Position numbers and translations under genes: made by a program | Shown: one piece after another, positions 35,591 to 46,688 of the stretch | How the letters are laid out: the number at the start of each line of letters is the position of its first letter | Numbering within the stretch: position 1 is the stretch's first letter | Assembly (NCBI GenBank): GCA_026826555.1 | Contig: JAKSZT010054399.1 | Coordinates: forward strand, 3,415,627 to 3,479,626 | Length of the DNA: 64,000 nt | Direction of reading: 5' to 3' | Origin: Tolypeutes matacus | Taxonomy: Eukaryota > Chordata > Mammalia > Cingulata > Chlamyphoridae | Notes under the pieces: model-generated | What the model was told of the DNA's origin: nothing | What the model saw: the letters and a program-made list of their open reading frames with translations, nothing else | The model's database searches: none

Positions 35591-36765
35591 ACAAAATAAA
35601 CCCCAGATTAACTTCAGGTCATTTAAGCCCTAGATGAGAAAACTTGAAGATTCTTAGAAATATATATAGGAAAATATCTTTAGACCTCAAAGGACAGAAG
35701 GACTTCTACAAATAGATTTTAAAATTAGAAGCCATAAAGGAAAGGATCCATGTATTTGCAACATTTTTAAAAGTCTCCAGCCCTCCAAAAAAAACACCAA
35801 AGATTGAAAGGATGAGCCACAAATTGAAAAGATATTTGCACTGTGTATAACTGACAGAAGAATAGTGTACAGCATACATAAAAATCACCTAAAAATCCAT
35901 ACGAAAAAGATAACCTGAAAGAAAAATGAGCAAAGGATAAGAAAAGACATTAAACATTGGGAAAAGCTGCTGAAATAGTAATGGAGGAAATGCTAATTAA
36001 GCAATTTAAACTATTTCACATCCATCGGTTAGGTAAAAAGTTAAATATTTGACCATCCCCAAGATTGGCAAAGACGTAAAGAAACAGAAACTGTTTTGAT
36101 AACATTGGTGGTTGTGGAAAATTAGTAAAACTACATTGAAGAGCAACTTGGCAAAATCTAGTGAAATTGAGGATGTATATACCTTTCAGCCCAGTAATTC
36201 TCAGTATATTTCCCAGCAGAACTCCTGCACATTCGTGCAAGGAAATGTGTAATCAGAAACATACTTCATAGGTTTGTTTTTAATGGCAGAAAATTACAAA
36301 CAATTCAGATATCCATTAACCAGCAGAGTCGATAAATAACTTGTGGTACAGTGGAATACTATACAGCCGCGTGTGTCAACGTGGATAAATATCAAAAACA
36401 CAACATTACGCAACAACAAGAGCAATCAAGTTGCAGAAAGTCTTGTTGTATGTGTTGCACTTATACAAAGTTTGAAAACACGTGCACTCTAATAGAGATC
36501 TATACAAAGTGATAAACATGTCTAGAGAGAGGATCATGTGGTCAGGAAGGAGAAAGCAGGAGGCTTCTGCTGCAGATGTGTTGTTTTTAATTCTTAAAAA
36601 AAGAAAACAATAGAAACTCATATTACACAACTGTGAACTGCGATTGGGTACAGCTAGGAGGTGGGTACACGGGCCTTTGTCATGCTGTTCCCTGCGCTTT
36701 TCCATGTGATGGAATTTTTTTTCATTTATGACTTCCCGAGGCTTTGTCCCGAGCAAATGGCAGGA
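35591..36765 (+). mobile_element. L1M 3' region
   Basis: L1 ORF2-end/3' landmarks appear in order: a GGAGGAAATGCTAATTAAGC region, AGAGCAACTTGGCAAAATCT, GTAATTCTCAGTATATTTCC, ATCCATTAACCAGCAG, and TGGTACAGTGGAATACTATA. Old and eroded; frames are closed. Confidence 0.8.
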
Positions 36766-36871
36766 AGAACCCCAGTTCAGTCTTTTAGTTACTGCCCCAC
36801 ACTTATGTCAACAAATTAAAAAGTTAATAAGCAAATCCCGATTCTAATAACTGTAGCTCTTTGGCATAAAC

Positions 36872-37048
36872 CATTCTCTTAAAACAGTGGTTCCAGATTT
36901 GGATATGTATTAGAATCAAAGAGGTGTGTTTCAAAACTACTGATGCTGCCTGGGTCCCAAACCTGATTTAATTGGTATAGGACTGGGGCAGTAAGAGTGT
37001 TTAAAGCTTCCAGGTGATTCTAACATGCAACTGCTGTTTTAGGAGAAA
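36872..37048 (+). mobile_element. MER5-like (hAT-Charlie) DNA transposon relic
   Basis: CAGTGGTTCCAGATTTGG at the left, TATTAGAATCAAAGAGGTG, TGCTGCCTGGGTCCCAAACC and CTTCCAGGTGATTCTAACATG in that order match MER5A/B. The right terminal inverted repeat is missing or diverged. Confidence 0.72.
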
Positions 37049-37061
37049 TGGGAGAAATAAC

Positions 37062-37255
37062 CCAGGTTTTAGAATCTGCCAGCTGTGGGGAAGCTCAGTT
37101 CTGCCACTAATGAGCCTTGTAACTTTGGACAATTGCGCTATCAATTTTCCCATCAGTACAATGAGGATAATAATGCCTATTTTGTTGGATTGCTAGAAGA
37201 ATAAAGAGTGAAGTATATAAATTCCCTAGCATGGTGTCTGATTTATAGCAAGAAT
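37062..37255 (+). mobile_element. MIR relic
   Basis: AGTTCTGCCACTAATGAGCC, TGTAACTTTGGACAATTGCG, AATTTTCCCATCAGTACAATG and a terminal CTAGCATGGTGTCTGATTTA follow the MIR block order. Confidence 0.78.
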
Positions 37256-37928
37256 AACTGATTTTTCTCCTTGGGATTGATGAATACAATTCTGATGTGT
37301 TTTATAGAAGTGAAAGTTAGTCACTTTCCTGTATTCTCTTATAAGAAATGAACAGCTAGCAGATTCCCCCAGCGCTTGGAGTGGGCTGCAATTCTTGACA
37401 CCACCCCCGCCTGCTGCTCAGCCTGCCTTCTCTCTCCTGTGTTGTGAAACAGACTATAATCCTGCTGCTCTCCCGGCCCCTCGTATTGAAGCCCATGCCT
37501 GCAGTTTTGAAAACTGCAGTCACGTGTTTACACTCAAAGCATCACCCTTCAGCCAACTACGTGGTCTGCTGGATTCTCACTGTTTCTCCTGAACTAGAGT
37601 CATTATCTCAATGCGTCAGATAACACCAGCAAAGCGATGAATGGGAAATGCTTTCTTTTTTTCTAGTTTTTGTTTAACTAGAAGGGAAGATGATGTATTA
37701 CAAAGATGTAGTCTTTTAAACAACACTGTTCATGAATGAGACTTCTCCTGACCTCAGAAAGATAGGGCTCTGTTTTCAAGTTCTACCATTACTTCATTCT
37801 GTATATCACGTATTACAGAAAATAATTTTACACATTATCCATTTTTAAAACTGCCCGTTTTCTCAACTCCTTCTTTTCTGCATGTCAGAAAGAGGGGTGG
37901 TGAGGAGTTGAAATGTCCAAAAGATAAA
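37256..37928. other. Intergenic stretch, nothing recognised
   Basis: No gene or named repeat seen. Confidence 0.5.
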
Positions 37929-38335
37929 TGTTCGCCAGGCTGCTATGAAAAATACCATGCAATGGGCTGCCTTAAACAAGGGGAAGTTACTGGGTCAAGG
38001 TTTTGAGGCTTGAAGTCCAAAATCAAGATGTCAGCAAGGCTTGCTTTCCCCTGAAACTCTGTAGAGTTCCGGTGCTGGCTGCTGGCAGTCCTTGGGGTTC
38101 CTTGGGGTTCCTTGGCTTATATTTCTCCTTGCCTTCACATGGTGACGTCCTTTCCAGCTGCTGTAACTTCCAGATCCTCTTTCTAAGGCCACCAGAAATC
38201 CGGGTTAAAACCCAGCCTCATTCAGTTGGGCCACACCTTAAGGAAAAATGACTTCTTCAAGAGGTTTTATGTACAATGGGCTCACCTTCACAGAAATGCA
38301 GATTAAGGTTATGTCACAAAGATGGCCCCTAATGT
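37929..38335 (-). mobile_element. MaLR-type solo LTR, copy I, diverged
   Basis: GCCAGGCTGCTATGAAAAAT, AATACCATGCAATGGGCTG, GGCTGCTGGCAGTCCTTGG and GGGCCACACCTTAAGG identify the family. A TTGGGGTTCC unit is duplicated at about 38092-38111. The distal end is degraded, and no target duplication was recognised. Confidence 0.7.
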
Positions 38336-38342
38336 TTATTAA

Positions 38343-38822
38343 TGAAGGAACTTGAATCAGCCCAGAATTAACCCACCCCGATTCCTAAGCTATCTTACTA
38401 GACAAAGCTAGATCTCACCAACCGTGGCCCGCCTGACAAGCACAGTGGCTTAAACCTTAACCTAGAAATGACCTATTCCTCATTACGAAACTCAAATCCA
38501 TGCCCATAGTAACATCAAGGCTGCCCCTTTCTTACATACCTTCTATAACTAGACATGTAATCAATCTGTGCATGCCCAAGTAATTAGATCATCTCTAATT
38601 CACCATCTTGAGCCATTATACTCATTATCATAAACCTGCCTGTCTTTGGATACTATAAAACTTTCAGAATTACTGCAGTTTGGGGGAAACAAACTGTAGG
38701 CTGATAGGCCATCTGAACCCTTTACTTCAAGACTGACAATAAACTTTCTCCCTTTGAAACCCCAGTGTCTCAGGAATTAGTCATTTGAGCCCATCAGGCA
38801 GAGAAACCCCTCTTTGATCAGT
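38343..38822 (+). mobile_element. Probable class I endogenous retrovirus solo LTR
   Basis: The unit starts TGAAGGAACTTGAATC. It has a TATA-like ACTATAAAAC (about 38651), a poly(A) signal in GACAATAAACTTTCTCCC (about 38738), and a right end through TTTGAGCCCATCAGGCAGAG to TTTGATCA. That order of promoter, AATAAA and a TGTCTC-containing R/U5-like end is typical of gammaretrovirus-type LTRs. No gag, pol or env sequence is adjacent, so it looks like a solo LTR. No clear target duplication was found, so ends are approximate. Confidence 0.62.
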
Positions 38823-38859
38823 GACGTTTTGAAGGTTAGCATTTTGCAGTTTTTAGTAC

Positions 38860-39600
38860 TATGGCTTTAAAAAAATTATTTATGCTATTTGAAATATGGC
38901 TTATGTGATACAATGTAAAGTGAAAAATAAGAATTCAAATTTTTACTAACATTTTGATCTCACCTATAATGAAAAATACACACGTAGGAACTCTTGGAAT
39001 CCCAGAAATTTTTATTATATTAAGGTAAATGTTCTATTCCTTGACAATGTAAAAAGAATAAATTAGTTAAAAACTGTTAAAGGGTGGCAGGGTGTTTGGG
39101 GAAAAAGAAATGAAGGGAAGTGTAGAATAGCAAAATTTCTTGTATGTTTTATTATTGAAGAAGCAACAGATATTGTCTAAAGCAGATGGAGCAAAATTAT
39201 TTTTTCATATAAAAATATTTACAAAATACCTGATTAGTACTTCTGAAAATTGTCAAGGCCATCAAAAACAAGAAAGTCTCAGAAACTGTCATAGCCAACA
39301 GGAGCCCAAGGAAACCCAACTACTAAATACAATGTGGTATCATGGATGGGACCCTGGAAGAGAAAAAGGACATTAGGCGAAAACTAAGGAAATCTGAATA
39401 AAGTGCTGACTTTAGCTAATAATAATGTATCAACATTGGTTCATTAATTCTAACAAATGTACCATACTAATTTTAGATAATAATAGGAGAAATTGGGTGG
39501 AAATGGTAGTGGACTCTCTCTACTATCTTTGGAATTGTTCTGCAAACCTAATGCTAGCCTAAAATTTAAAGTTTACTAAAAATATTTACTAAATGCTTCT
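38860..39600 (+). mobile_element. L1 3' UTR region
   Basis: AAAACAAGAAAGTCTCAGAAAC, GTCATAGCCAACAGGAGCC, AAAGGACATTAGGCGAAAAC, TAACAAATGTACCATACTAA and TCTCTACTATCTTTGGAATT follow the standard L1M 3' UTR order. The left part (38860-39080) is less certain. Confidence 0.75.
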
Positions 39601-39881
39601 TGTAAGCATTGTATTGGGCTTTTCTTAGAGTCTCCAGCCCAAACTTAAAAAGCTGGGGTCTCAGAACCAGAGTTTAGGGAACAGGGAGTATCAAGCAGTT
39701 ATAGAAAAATGAGATTAGAGTTTAAGTATATCTTTTGAAGTCATAAACATAATCAATAGAAGAATGACAAATAACATAACTAATACAACATGAAAGAAGA
39801 GTAAGTGGGAGGTAGTGCACGTTAAAGACTTTCTCTTTCATAGAGGGGAAATCAAATAGATACATTAAAAATAATTATGAA
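39601..39881. other. Short unassigned stretch
   Basis: No repeat or gene recognised. Confidence 0.5.
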
Positions 39882-40078
39882 GGGGAGCAGGTGTAGCTCA
39901 GTGGTTTGAGCATCTGTTTCCCATGTACAACGTTCCAGGCTCAATCCCTATAACTCCTTTTTTTTTTTTTTTTTTATCGGGAGGTCCCAGGGATCGAACC
40001 TGGGTCCCTCCATATGGGAAACAGACGCCCAACCATTTGAGCCACATCCATCCCCCTCCCTATAACTCCTTAAAAAAG
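39882..40078 (+). mobile_element. Short DAS-type SINE, interrupted by another SINE
   Basis: The head GGGGAGCAGGTGTAGCTCAG and a B-box-like GGCTCAATCCCTATAACTCC are seen, followed by the A-rich tail AAAAAAGAAAAAAAG. Its tail region is split by the nested copy at 39960-40057. Confidence 0.88.
39960..40057 (-). mobile_element. Short DAS-type SINE nested in another, opposite strand
   Basis: A T run, then ATCGGGAGGTCCCAGGGATC and an end of GAGCCACATCCATCCCC. The 14-base duplication CCCTATAACTCCTT is perfect (39946-39959 and 40058-40071) and is made of host-SINE sequence, which proves the order of insertion. Confidence 0.95.
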
Positions 40079-40089
40079 AAAAAAAGTAT

Positions 40090-40163
40090 GGGGAGCCAGT
40101 GTAGCTCAGTGGTTGAAAACCACATATGAGGCCCCAGTACCTCAAAAAAAAAAAAAAAAAAAA
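40090..40163 (+). mobile_element. Short DAS-type SINE with an internal deletion
   Basis: GGGGAGCCAGTGTAGCTCAG is the head. The middle containing much of the B box is shortened to ATATGAGGCCCCAGTACCTC, and a poly(A) of about 20 follows. It lies directly after the 39882 copy. Confidence 0.85.
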
Positions 40164-40176
40164 TTATAAAAACAGT

Positions 40177-40622
40177 TGTGATGGTTTAAAGCTGGATGAA
40201 CCCCAGAAAATTATGTCCTTAAAGTTAATCCATTCCTGTGAGTGTGGACCCATTGTAGGTGGGAACTTTTGATTCGGTTACTTCAGTAAGGAGTGGTAGG
40301 TCTTAATCCTCTTACTGGAGTCCTTTATAAGAGAATGAAATTCAGACAAAGCGAGAGAGAAAAGCCGGAAGCCAGAAGCTGAAAGCAATGAAACCTGGAA
40401 AAGAAGGGAGAGCTCAGCAGATGCCACCACGTGCCTCGTGGTGTGACAGAGGAGTCAGGAGCACGGGCAGCCAGGCTTCGAGAAGAAAGCATCACATTGA
40501 TGGTAGCTTGATTCGGACATTTCCACAGCCTTGGAATCAAGCTTGTAAGCTAATAAATTCCCCTTGTAAAAACCAACCTATTTTATGGTATCTGCAGTTC
40601 AGCAGCCTACCAGAGGAAAACA
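40177..40622 (+). mobile_element. MaLR-type solo LTR, copy J, complete
   Basis: The 446-base element runs TGTGATGGTTTAAAGCTGG to CAGAGGAAAACA. Flanking pentamers ACAGT (40172-40176) and ACAGC (40623-40627) differ at one base. GTAAGCTAATAAATTCCCC holds the poly(A) signal. Confidence 0.87.
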
Positions 40623-40714
40623 ACAGCTAAAAGGGTTAGAACTCTAGGGTGTAGAACTGGGTTTGGGAAAAAAAGACTTATTTGCCATTTGGTAGCAAAC
40701 CAAACTTAGAACCT

Positions 40715-40835
40715 AGATAGTAGGTTTATATTATAATAGGGTTGCTGTGACGGTTGACTGAGATAATGTATCTAAGGCAGTTAGCAGAGTCTAACACATG
40801 GTAAAGGCTCAGGCAATTTTAGGATTATCATTGCA
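40715..40835 (+). mobile_element. MIR 3' fragment
   Basis: GGGTTGCTGTGACGGTTGAC, GAGATAATGTATCTAAGGC and GAGTCTAACACATGGTAAAG match the MIR 3' half. Confidence 0.68.
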
Positions 40836-40884
40836 GGGCTTCCATAAATGTATGTTGCATGAAGAGGGAGCAGGGCTTCGGATT

Positions 40885-41475
40885 CCTTGGGTGTCTTGTA
40901 ATTGATAAGCACAGCATAACTTACGAAGAGCAGGCAGCAATTCCACTCCTAGGTATATACCCCAAAGAACTGAAAAACAGGAGCTCAAGCAAATCCTTAC
41001 ACAAATGTTCATAGTAGCCTTATTCCCAAAGGTCAAAAGGTGGAAACAACCCAAATGTCCATCAGTGGAGGAATGGATAAACAAATGGCGGTAACTACAG
41101 ACAATGAAATATTACTGAGCCATAAAAAGGAATGAAGTACTGATGCATGCCTCAATATGGATGCACCTTGAAGACATGATGCTCGGTTAAAGGAGCCAGA
41201 CACAAAAGGCCACATGTTGTATATGATTCCATTTATAGGAAATACCCGGAATAGGTAAATCCATAGAAACAGAAAGCAGATTGGTGGTTGCTGGGGGCTG
41301 GGGAGAAGGGGGAGAACTGCTTAATGAATATGGGGTTTTATTTTGGAGTGATGGGAAGTTTTGGAGATAGAAAGAGGTGATGGTAACACAACATTGTGAA
41401 TGTGCTTAGATGCCGCTGAGTTGTTCACTTTCAAATGGTTCATTTATGTTTTGTGATTTTCACCTCAACTAATTT
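40885..41475 (+). mobile_element. L1M 3' end
   Basis: GCAATTCCACTCCTAGGTAT, CAACCCAAATGTCCATCAGT, GTATATGATTCCATTTATAG, GGTTGCTGGGGGCTGGGG and TTTTGTGATTTTCACCTCAA are the standard L1 ORF2-end and 3' UTR blocks in order. Confidence 0.85.
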
Positions 41476-41489
41476 TTTTTAGTGCAGGC

Positions 41490-42345
41490 AACTACTTTGT
41501 TGCTCTACAAAGTACAGCGCTTCAGTTTTTATTGGTGCTTAAGGTATAGCATGATACAATTTTGCAACCCAGTGTTATGCAGTAATTGGCTGATGTACTA
41601 ATGTCAGCTCCTTGTACAGACAAGAACCTCTGGTCTCACATTTACCTGCATAATTGAAAACAAGTGATGCGTGACAAATGTTTAATTATTCTGAATTTCG
41701 TATTTGAAAAGTGTCAGCCTCTTGCGAAATGGATTTCAATGAATCACTTGGCCACAATAAACCTTTGAAAAGAAAAATACTGGCTTTGATGATGAGATTT
41801 TCAGATTATGAGATCGTTAATCATTCCAATTGCTGTGTCTCCTCTCTGCTAGCGCATTGCATTATTTCACACCCTTAGGACCATGGCACATTTATTAGGC
41901 TTAAGTTGAAAAAAGAAAATGATTTTTGCTCGTGGCTATTCAAATTCTTTTAAAAATAATTTCTGAACCGGCAACCATTTTTCCATGTTTCCATTAAATA
42001 CAGGATGCATTAGCATAAGTTTTTTAAATAATATCTACCAGGCTCCCCTGCACATTTTTCATGCCCTAATGTAGTGAAATGACATTAACACCCCGTGGAT
42101 AAAGGATCTTTCTCTTTGGTGAAATCGCTACTGAGGATATGTGTCGAGTTTGCCTTTGTAAACTCTAAGTGAACTCATCCATGCTTCAGGTTGAATCAGT
42201 ACATGGCACTGCATATGCCGTTTGAGTTTTTTAAAACAATCATTGTGTTGTGTATATACTTCAACCACAATATAAGAAAAAATTCTAAAGCTTCTGGAAC
42301 CCTGGGAAGCTCATTTTGAACCACTATGGCTAATAAATAGTGAGC
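41490..42345. other. Repeat-free block, candidate conserved non-coding element
   Basis: The longest stretch in this repeat-dense third without any repeat signature. CpGs survive at several places (GATGCGTGAC, ATTTCGTATT, CTTGCGAAAT, GAGATCGTTA, CTAGCGCATT, AACCGGCAAC) in an otherwise AT-rich context. TAAT-type and ATTCAAAT-type factor motifs are frequent. No open frame of note. Composition suggests selective constraint, for example an enhancer of RNF182 or a neighbour; this is inference. Confidence 0.4.
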
Positions 42346-43014
42346 ATACATTTTATTGAAAGCCGCCCCTAGGTCTGAGGGTAAGAACAAGTGGCAGAGG
42401 CAGGGAGGAGAGAGAAGAATGCCCCCAAAGAAGCAAGCTAATTCTCACAAGAGGACCTTGGAAAAGCTCAAGAAGTAAGGCGCCGAGTACCTCTGAAGCT
42501 GGGGGTGCAAGGTGGATGCGAGCTGACGCCAGGGGAAGTCCGTCTCCCAGGTCCCCTGGTTCCCGTAGCTTGGCAACTGTTCCCCCCATGCGCCGGGTGA
42601 AGACTTGAGGCGTCTTTCCTGGAAGGGTTGCATCAGAGAAGCTCTGTCCTCTGAGACGCCGGGTGCACCTGAGGGTGGAGGTGGGTGCCTACGGAAAGCA
42701 GAGGTATTGAATGGCAGGCTGTGTGTAAAAGGGAGCCCGACGTGCTCTGTCCCTCACTCGGCTTCTATACCCTGGCAGCCTGGATGAGCCTCTGTGGGGA
42801 AACTCAGCAACTTGAAAGAAAGACCTACAGAGAGACTTTAGGAGAAACCCCAATAAAGCTGGAGGAGCCTCCCCAGAGGCCTCCTGTTGACAAGTCCAGC
42901 CACGCGTGCAAGAGTTTCCAATCAGTGGCTTAGCTCCTCGCTAAGCTCATAGACAGCTAAGGTTAAGGTGGTTAAGAAACGGTTCTATGTGAGAGACAGA
43001 CCAAAGCACATCGG
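42346..43014. other. Intergenic stretch, nothing recognised
   Basis: GC-richer than its flanks, with overlapping short open frames on both strands and no domain. Confidence 0.45.
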
Positions 43015-43945
43015 CAAAATGAACTCGGAGGGGACGGTGGTGATGGTAGCACAAGGCTGTGAATGTAATTAACAGCACTGAAATATATATTTGAATGCAG
43101 TTGAAAGGAGATATTTTAGGTTACAAATACGTTACTAGAATAAATTTTAAGAAAAACAAAAGACTATAACATGAACAGTGAAATTTTACATAAACCACAG
43201 ACTAGAGCTAATCATACAATTATAATAATAGTGTTTCATAAAATGTAACAAATGTACCACATTGATTCAAGGTGTTAACAGTGGGTAGGATTTTTCCTTG
43301 AAGCTGAACAAATGTAAGTTAATACTACACAACGTTAATATCTGACAATAAAAATACCAACCATTATACTAAATGAAGGAGACCAGATACAGAGTACTAC
43401 ATATTGTATGATTCCATTTATATAAAATGAATATACATCAATTCATAAAGATGAAAGATTTGTTGTTACGTAGGTCTGAGGAAAGAATGCTAAGGGGTAT
43501 GGAGCCTTTCTTTTTGGAGCAATGAAATTGTTCTAAAACTTTTAAGATGATGAATGTACAACACTGTGATTGTACTAGAAGCCATTGATTATACACTTTG
43601 GATAGAATAGACAGAAACAGAATAGCAGCTATGTACAGTGGGGGAAGCATAGAGAGATTGAGAGGCAAGGAATTTTCTTGTTTGTCTGGTTTTTTGTTTA
43701 TTATTATTATTATTGAAATAATGAAAATGCTCTAATAATGACTGCAGTGAGGAATGCACAACTATGTGATTATAGCAAATGCCATTTTTTGCACACCTTG
43801 GATGAATTGTATGCTTTATTAATATGTATCAATAAGATTGATTTTTTTAAAACTGGGTAGGAGGGGCTGTATTTTCTGCATGATTTCTTTGTAAGCCTAC
43901 ACCTTCTCTAATAAAATAAATAAATAAAGTTTTAAAAATGAACTC
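43015..43945 (+). mobile_element. L1 3' UTR sequence, two or more eroded pieces
   Basis: 43020-43160: GGTGGTGATGGTAGCACAAG and GAATGTAATTAACAGCACTG, an L1 3' end. 43170-43945: TGTAACAAATGTACCACATT, ATTGTATGATTCCATTTATAT, GATGATGAATGTACAACACT and a terminal AATAAATAAATAAAG tail. Internal similarity (for example 43555 versus 43750) suggests duplicated 3' UTR modules. Confidence 0.7.
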
Positions 43946-44189
43946 AGAGGATATAGACAATGTAGCGGGCAAAAGGTCACCTTAAAAATTCTAACATCAG
44001 TATTCCAAGCAAGGTAAGAGAAGATACTTGCATTCGTGGGACAAGAAGAGAATACTGTTAGAAAAGAAAGAAAGAAACATTCAGAGAGCTAAGAAATTTT
44101 AAATTATGGCAAAAAATGATAAAATCAAAGAGAAGGGCCATTAGATAAATCTGAGGACATCTCAAGGGAACGAGATCAAAATGAAATAG

Positions 44190-44765
44190 GACAGATATTC
44201 ATAGACCAGTGCTCATAGCAGCTTCAGTCACAAGAGTCTCAAGGTAGACACAGCCCAAGTCTCCACCAACAGGTGAATGAATAAACGAAAATGTGGTGGA
44301 AACATACACCACGGCATGCTGGTCACTCGTAAAATGAAGTTCTTTTTTTTTTTAGTCTGTAAAGCTTTTATTTATTTATTTATTTTATTTTATTTTTATA
44401 AATGCAGTTCTGATACATGCTACAACACAGGTGAAACGTAAAGACCTCGTGTTGAGGGAAATAAACCAGACACAAAAAGACAAATATTGTACAACCTCAT
44501 TTATAAGAAATACCTAGAATAAGCAAATTCGTAGAGACGGATAGTAGCTCACAGGTTACCAGGGCAGGAAAGTGAGGGGAAGGGGAAGTTATTGTTTAAT
44601 GAGTACAGAGTGTCTATTTGAAGTAATAAAAAAGTTGGGGTAATGGATGTTGGTGATGGTAGCACAATACCGTGAATGTAATTAATGCCACTGAACTGTA
44701 CACTTGAAAGGGATTAAAATGGGAAGTTCTGAGTTGTAAATATGATGTTCCAATAAAGAATTGTT
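44190..44765 (+). mobile_element. L1M 3' end
   Basis: AGTGCTCATAGCAGCTTCAG, CAAGTCTCCACCAACAGGTG, ACAACCTCATTTATAAGAAAT, GTTGGTGATGGTAGCACAAT and ACTGAACTGTACACTTGAAA in order. Interrupted by a 56-base insertion at 44344. Confidence 0.85.
44344..44399 (-). mobile_element. 56-base poly(T)-led retroinsertion
   Basis: A T run, a short AGTCTGTAAAGC stretch and a (TTTA)n run interrupt an L1. The duplication AAATGAAGTTCT (44332-44343) and AAATGCAGTTCT (44400-44411) has one mismatch. It is too short to assign; a severely truncated SINE or L1 is likely. Confidence 0.68.
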
Positions 44766-45253
44766 TAAAAAGGGAGAGAAGGGATAAGAAAAGCAGAGGT
44801 TCAATACACAAGGTTCAAAAGCTGACCAAAAGGAGTTCCGGAAACTAGAAGAGAGAAAAGGGAGGAGAAGATATTTTGCAAGAAGTAATATTTTGCTAGA
44901 AGGAATATTCTAGAACTGAAGAGCATGAACTTTCAGGTGGAAAGGGCTTCGCCCAGTAAGTGGAGGGAGGAAAAGATACTTAATAATTTTTCATTGAAAA
45001 GTTTCAGAACATTGTAGATAAAAACAAAAACATAAAGTTTTCCAAAATGAAAAGAAAAAAAAAAAATCACATACAAAGAATCAGAGATTAGAAAGCTATA
45101 GAGCTTCTCCACAGCAAACTGGGGCCTGAAAGGCAATGACTCAGCGAGGAGAATCATTTCTATCCAAATTACCAATTAAACCTAAGGCTGGACCCTGGTG
45201 CCTCCTAAAAACAAAAATATATTACAAGCAAACAAACAAAAAAACCAACTCAG

Positions 45254-45352
45254 GGGAGCCAAGGTGGCTCAGGGGTTGAGCCCTGGTTTCCCACATACAA
45301 GGTCCCTGGTTCAATCCCTGGCCCCTGGTACCTCAAAAAAAACAAAAAAAAA
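45254..45352 (+). mobile_element. Short DAS-type SINE
   Basis: GGGGAGCCAAGGTGGCTCAG, then the B-box-like CTGGTTCAATCCCTGG and GGTACCTCAAAAAAAAC. Single tRNA-like module with A-rich tail. Confidence 0.88.
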
Positions 45353-45907
45353 ATCTAAGGCTGGACTAGATATGTTTTTGGACACATAAGGCCTTAAAAA
45401 CTTTACCTCTTATGCATCTTTTTTCCTCAGCAAGTTGCTAGAGAATATGCTTCATCAGAAATAAAAGAGAATAAACCCAGAAAAAAGAATCAGAGAAAAG
45501 ATTCTCTGGGGACCAGAGAATTCCCAGAATGAAGGATGTCCCTGGATGCCAGCTGTGCAGAAAGCAACTCATCTAGATCAGAAAAAGCAGACAGAAGGCT
45601 CCAGGAGGGCTGTCCCTGGGAGGGTAACCTGGCAGATCAGCTATCAAGTTTGACAGGAAGGAAAGATCTGTCAGTACCGTTGGAGACTCTGGGGATGATT
45701 CAGTTACAGGTGCAAAGACACCTAAGTAAGTGAAAATATGAGGCAATTAATTCCAGGGAAAACAAAAAGTTGTCCAAGGAAGATGTACTCACAATGTAAA
45801 ATAGCTCCAGCCGTCAACAATATTTGCACGTCACAATCATCTAAACCCTCAATGTTGATTTTTTTTAAAAATTGTGATATAACTCTATTAGATAGAAGGA
45901 TGGAAAT

Positions 45908-45918
45908 GTGTGCGTGTG

Positions 45919-45950
<32 letters not shown>
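45908..45950. repeat. (TG)n microsatellite
   Basis: TGCGTG and TGCATG units followed by about thirteen TG units. Confidence 0.95.
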
Positions 45951-45952
<2 letters not shown>

Positions 45953-46688
45953 GAGAAGGGTGGAGAGCAAGTAGTAGACCACTAAATCCTCATTTTCCAT
46001 AACAGGAAAACCAATAGCTAATGACTAAAATTGAAAAAAAAAAAAAAAAAAAATCAAGAAATGGTAGTATAAGTACAGTTTTCAGGTAAGTGGAATTAAC
46101 GAGGAAAAATGATTTAAGAGTAGAAGGTGGTTGCCTGTAGAGAATAGGCAGGGTTGGGTGAGGGGCACCTGGTTTCCATCAAATGCCTTTAGTACTGTTT
46201 AGCATTTAAACCACGAACGTGAAGAACTTTGAGAAAAAATAAACTTTACTTTAAAAATAAACAGAAAGCAACCCATCCCTTTGAGAAAGCAGTTTCAGGC
46301 CAGTTCTAGGAATAACAGCCCAAGCGTGGGAGACTGAAGAATAAATGGATGGTGAGAATGGAGAGGTGAGACAGAAGGCACTGCGGTCCCCAGGCTGAGG
46401 GACCAGGACTTTAAAGGAGCCATCTGCTGGGACGTGTGCGTGATTCCAGGGGCTGAGGAGCTCACAGTGGCAAAGAGCATTACCATCCAGAATGCAGGAA
46501 AATTGCCAATTACTCAATTGTTCCAGTAAGGGTCCAAATTAGGGTGGTGCCTATGGAAAGGAAAGACAGAAGTGAAAGAGTCTCTAGAAGATCCTGGCAA
46601 TTCATGCCACACATCCCGACATCCCACCCCAACACTTCTTTCTTTCCTAATGACTACAGCTGACTGCTTGTGCATGATAAAGTTCTTA
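45951..46688. other. Intergenic stretch, nothing recognised apart from a poly(A) run
   Basis: A run of A at about 46034-46053 could be an eroded retroelement tail. No gene seen. Confidence 0.45.
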
